DNA from: Neisseria sp. 83E34
GTDB lineage: Bacteria; Pseudomonadota; Gammaproteobacteria; Burkholderiales; Neisseriaceae
Length of the DNA: 64,000 nucleotides
Direction of reading: 5' to 3'
NCBI RefSeq assembly: GCF_001308015.1
Contig: NZ_LGYH01000006.1
Span: 1-64,000 of the forward strand
The stretch's first letter is position 1. Each line of letters begins with the position of its first letter. The translations under genes were made by a program, and so were the position numbers. The notes under the pieces are model-generated. The model ran no database searches. It was given only the letters and a program-made list of their open reading frames with translations, and was not told where the DNA came from. Below are positions 62,647 through 64,000 of the stretch, piece by piece.

Positions 62647-64000
62647 ATGCTTTATCTTTACCAGTCCAACCGCCTTGAAGACCTCGCCGAACTTTTGCAG
62701 GCAGTCAAAACGCGCCGGCCTTTGCGCCACCTGCTTGCCTCGGAAGAAATCATCGTGCAGAGCCAGGGCATGCGGCGTTTTCTCAGCAGACATCTGGCAC
62801 GCGAAACCGGCATTGCCGCCAACCTCAAATTCAGCCTGCCCGCCGGCTTGGCCTGGCGGCTGATGCGCGACACCCTGCCCGATATTCCCGCGCTCAACCC
62901 GTTTTCTCCCGAAGTGATGCGCTGGCGGTTGCTCGGTTTGTTTTCAGACAGGCATTTCCATAGTGCGCCCGAGTTTGCACTCAGCCGCGCCGCACTCGGC
63001 GCCTACCTGCAACGCGGCGGCAATGCCGCTTACCAACTGGCCGGCCAGATGGCCGACATTTTCGACCAATACCTGGTTTACCGCGCCGACTGGCTGGATA
63101 CCTGGCAGGCAGGCAAAACACTCGGGTTGGGCGACGACGAAGCCTGGCAGGCAGAGCTTTGGCGCTTTCTCGACGACGGCTCGCAAACCGCGCCGCACCG
63201 CGCCGCTTTGTGGCAACAGTTTCTCGGCGCACTGGATAAAGCCAAGCTGCCCGAACGCTTTTTCGTGTTCGGCATCGCCACGCTCGCGCCGCTTTATCTG
63301 GAGCTGCTGCGAGCCCTCTCCCAACATTGCGACATACACGTTTTCGCTCTCAATCCGAGCAGCGAATATTGGGGCAACATCATCGAACCCGCGCAAATCC
63401 TCAAAAGCGGTGCCGACGTCGATTTAAGCCAAAGCGGCCATCCGCTACTGGCCTCGCTCGGCAAACAGGGGCGCGATTTTTTTGATGCACTGATAGAAGC
63501 CGGTGCGCAAACCGAGTTAGCCGTTTATTCCGATACCACCGCGTCCGACAGTCTGCTGCACCGCCTGCAACACGACATCCAAACCCTCAACCTGCCCGCC
63601 TCCGCCGAAACACCGTCCGAGCCCGACGGCAGCATACGCATCGTATCCGCCCACAGCCCCTTGCGCGAATTGCAGATTCTCAAAGACCACATCCTGCGCG
63701 TTTTGCAGGAACACCCAAGCTGGCAGCCGCACGACATCGCCGTACTCACGCCCAATATCGAGCCGTACAGCCCCTACATCGAAGCCGTGTTTGGCCGCCA
63801 AACCGGCAGCGGCCAAGCCTTACCCTATTCCATCTCCGACGTCAAACTCAGCCGCCGCCAGCCGCTTTTACATGCGCTGGAACAAACGCTGGAATTGCTG
63901 GAAAGCCGCTTTGAAACGAATAAAGTGCTGCCGCTTCTGGAAAACGAAACCGTGCTGTGCCGTTTCGGCCTCAGCCGACAAGACCTGCCGCTGCTGCACG
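62647..64000 (+). CDS. recC: RecBCD exonuclease V gamma subunit RecC (N-terminal part, runs off the window)
   Basis: The frame is open for 451 codons from the ATG at 62647 to the window end, without a stop. The start MLYLYQSNRLEDLAELLQAVK and the segments SEEIIVQSQGMRRFLSRHLARETGIAANLKFSLPAGLAWRLMR and VFGIATLAPLYLELLRAL are typical of the RecC N-terminal domain. RecC forms the scaffold that recognises Chi in the double-strand-break repair helicase-nuclease. A DUS at about 62943 is read as FSDRHF. A C7 run lies about 57 bp upstream. Confidence 0.92.
   Translation, partial: MLYLYQSNRLEDLAELLQAVKTRRPLRHLLASEEIIVQSQGMRRFLSRHLARETGIAANLKFSLPAGLAWRLMRDTLPDIPALNPFSPEVMRWRLLGLFSDRHFHSAPEFALSRAALGAYLQRGGNAAYQLAGQMADIFDQYLVYRADWLDTWQAGKTLGLGDDEAWQAELWRFLDDGSQTAPHRAALWQQFLGALDKAKLPERFFVFGIATLAPLYLELLRALSQHCDIHVFALNPSSEYWGNIIEPAQILKSGADVDLSQSGHPLLASLGKQGRDFFDALIEAGAQTELAVYSDTTASDSLLHRLQHDIQTLNLPASAETPSEPDGSIRIVSAHSPLRELQILKDHILRVLQEHPSWQPHDIAVLTPNIEPYSPYIEAVFGRQTGSGQALPYSISDVKLSRRQPLLHALEQTLELLESRFETNKVLPLLENETVLCRFGLSRQDLPLLH

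Overview
The window reads as chromosomal DNA of a Neisseria-type betaproteobacterium. The main evidence is the 12-mer TGCCTGTCTGAA and its complement, about 65-70 exact copies by hand count, roughly one per kb. It occurs singly inside genes and between them, and as inverted pairs that form terminators. It fits the DNA uptake sequence dialect I know as TG-wadDUS (Neisseria wadsworthii type) rather than the meningococcal GCCGTCTGAA core. An mtrR-mtrCDE locus with a recognisable mtr promoter layout, a Correia-like repeat and the gene repertoire agree with this assignment.

Layout. 1-7303 (mostly minus): ubiJ, an NAD-binding epimerase, pheA, a Bcr/CflA exporter and ftsK. 7628-9401: a CbiM-like membrane protein, plsY and folB. 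9862-12910: a three-gene signalling operon with a membrane CheA-like hybrid kinase, a CheY-like receiver and a CheX-like phosphatase. 13181-18471: a Correia-like repeat, uraA, a small membrane protein, rdgB, hemW, a cysteine-less HMA-fold protein and dapC. 18628-20027: a secreted beta-helix protein and a GIY-YIG protein. 20095-26942: the mtrC-mtrD-mtrE efflux operon with divergent mtrR. 27029-33003: a universal stress protein, a thioesterase, a TerB-like protein, xerC and pqiABC. 33235-38836: dcd, a membrane protein, rdgC, lpxK, a DUF2059 protein, a Trm112 protein, kdsB and adk. 38939-47196: thrC, a lipoprotein, rarA, an EEP-family protein, hisD, a protein with a Lys/Asp repeat, hisG and a SCO1-like protein. 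47390-49210: two tRNA-Leu(CAA) genes, a possible small RNA, greA and a DUF4149-like protein. 49311-54136: queA, ubiA, ubiC, greB and an NCS2 purine permease. 54528-62378: dapA, bamC, tsaD, pta, a luciferase-like oxidoreductase, rarD and an Lrp/AsnC regulator. 62647 to the end: the start of recC.

Most genes are housekeeping: cell envelope and lipid (plsY, lpxK, kdsB, bamC, pqiABC), amino acids (pheA, dapA, dapC, thrC, hisG, hisD), ubiquinone (ubiA, ubiC, ubiJ), DNA maintenance (ftsK, xerC, rarA, rdgC, recC), nucleotides (dcd, rdgB, uraA) and transcription (greA, greB). The less ordinary parts are the CheA/CheY/CheX-like operon, which has no CheW, receptor or flagellar gene nearby; a family of about 140-bp palindromic repeats (33.1, 60.8 and 62.5 kb, with a solo fragment at 57.8 kb) whose ends resemble those of the Correia-like element at 13.2 kb; and an in-frame 18-bp repeat tract in the gene between hisG and hisD. 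I saw no CRISPR array, intact insertion sequence, prophage or rRNA operon.
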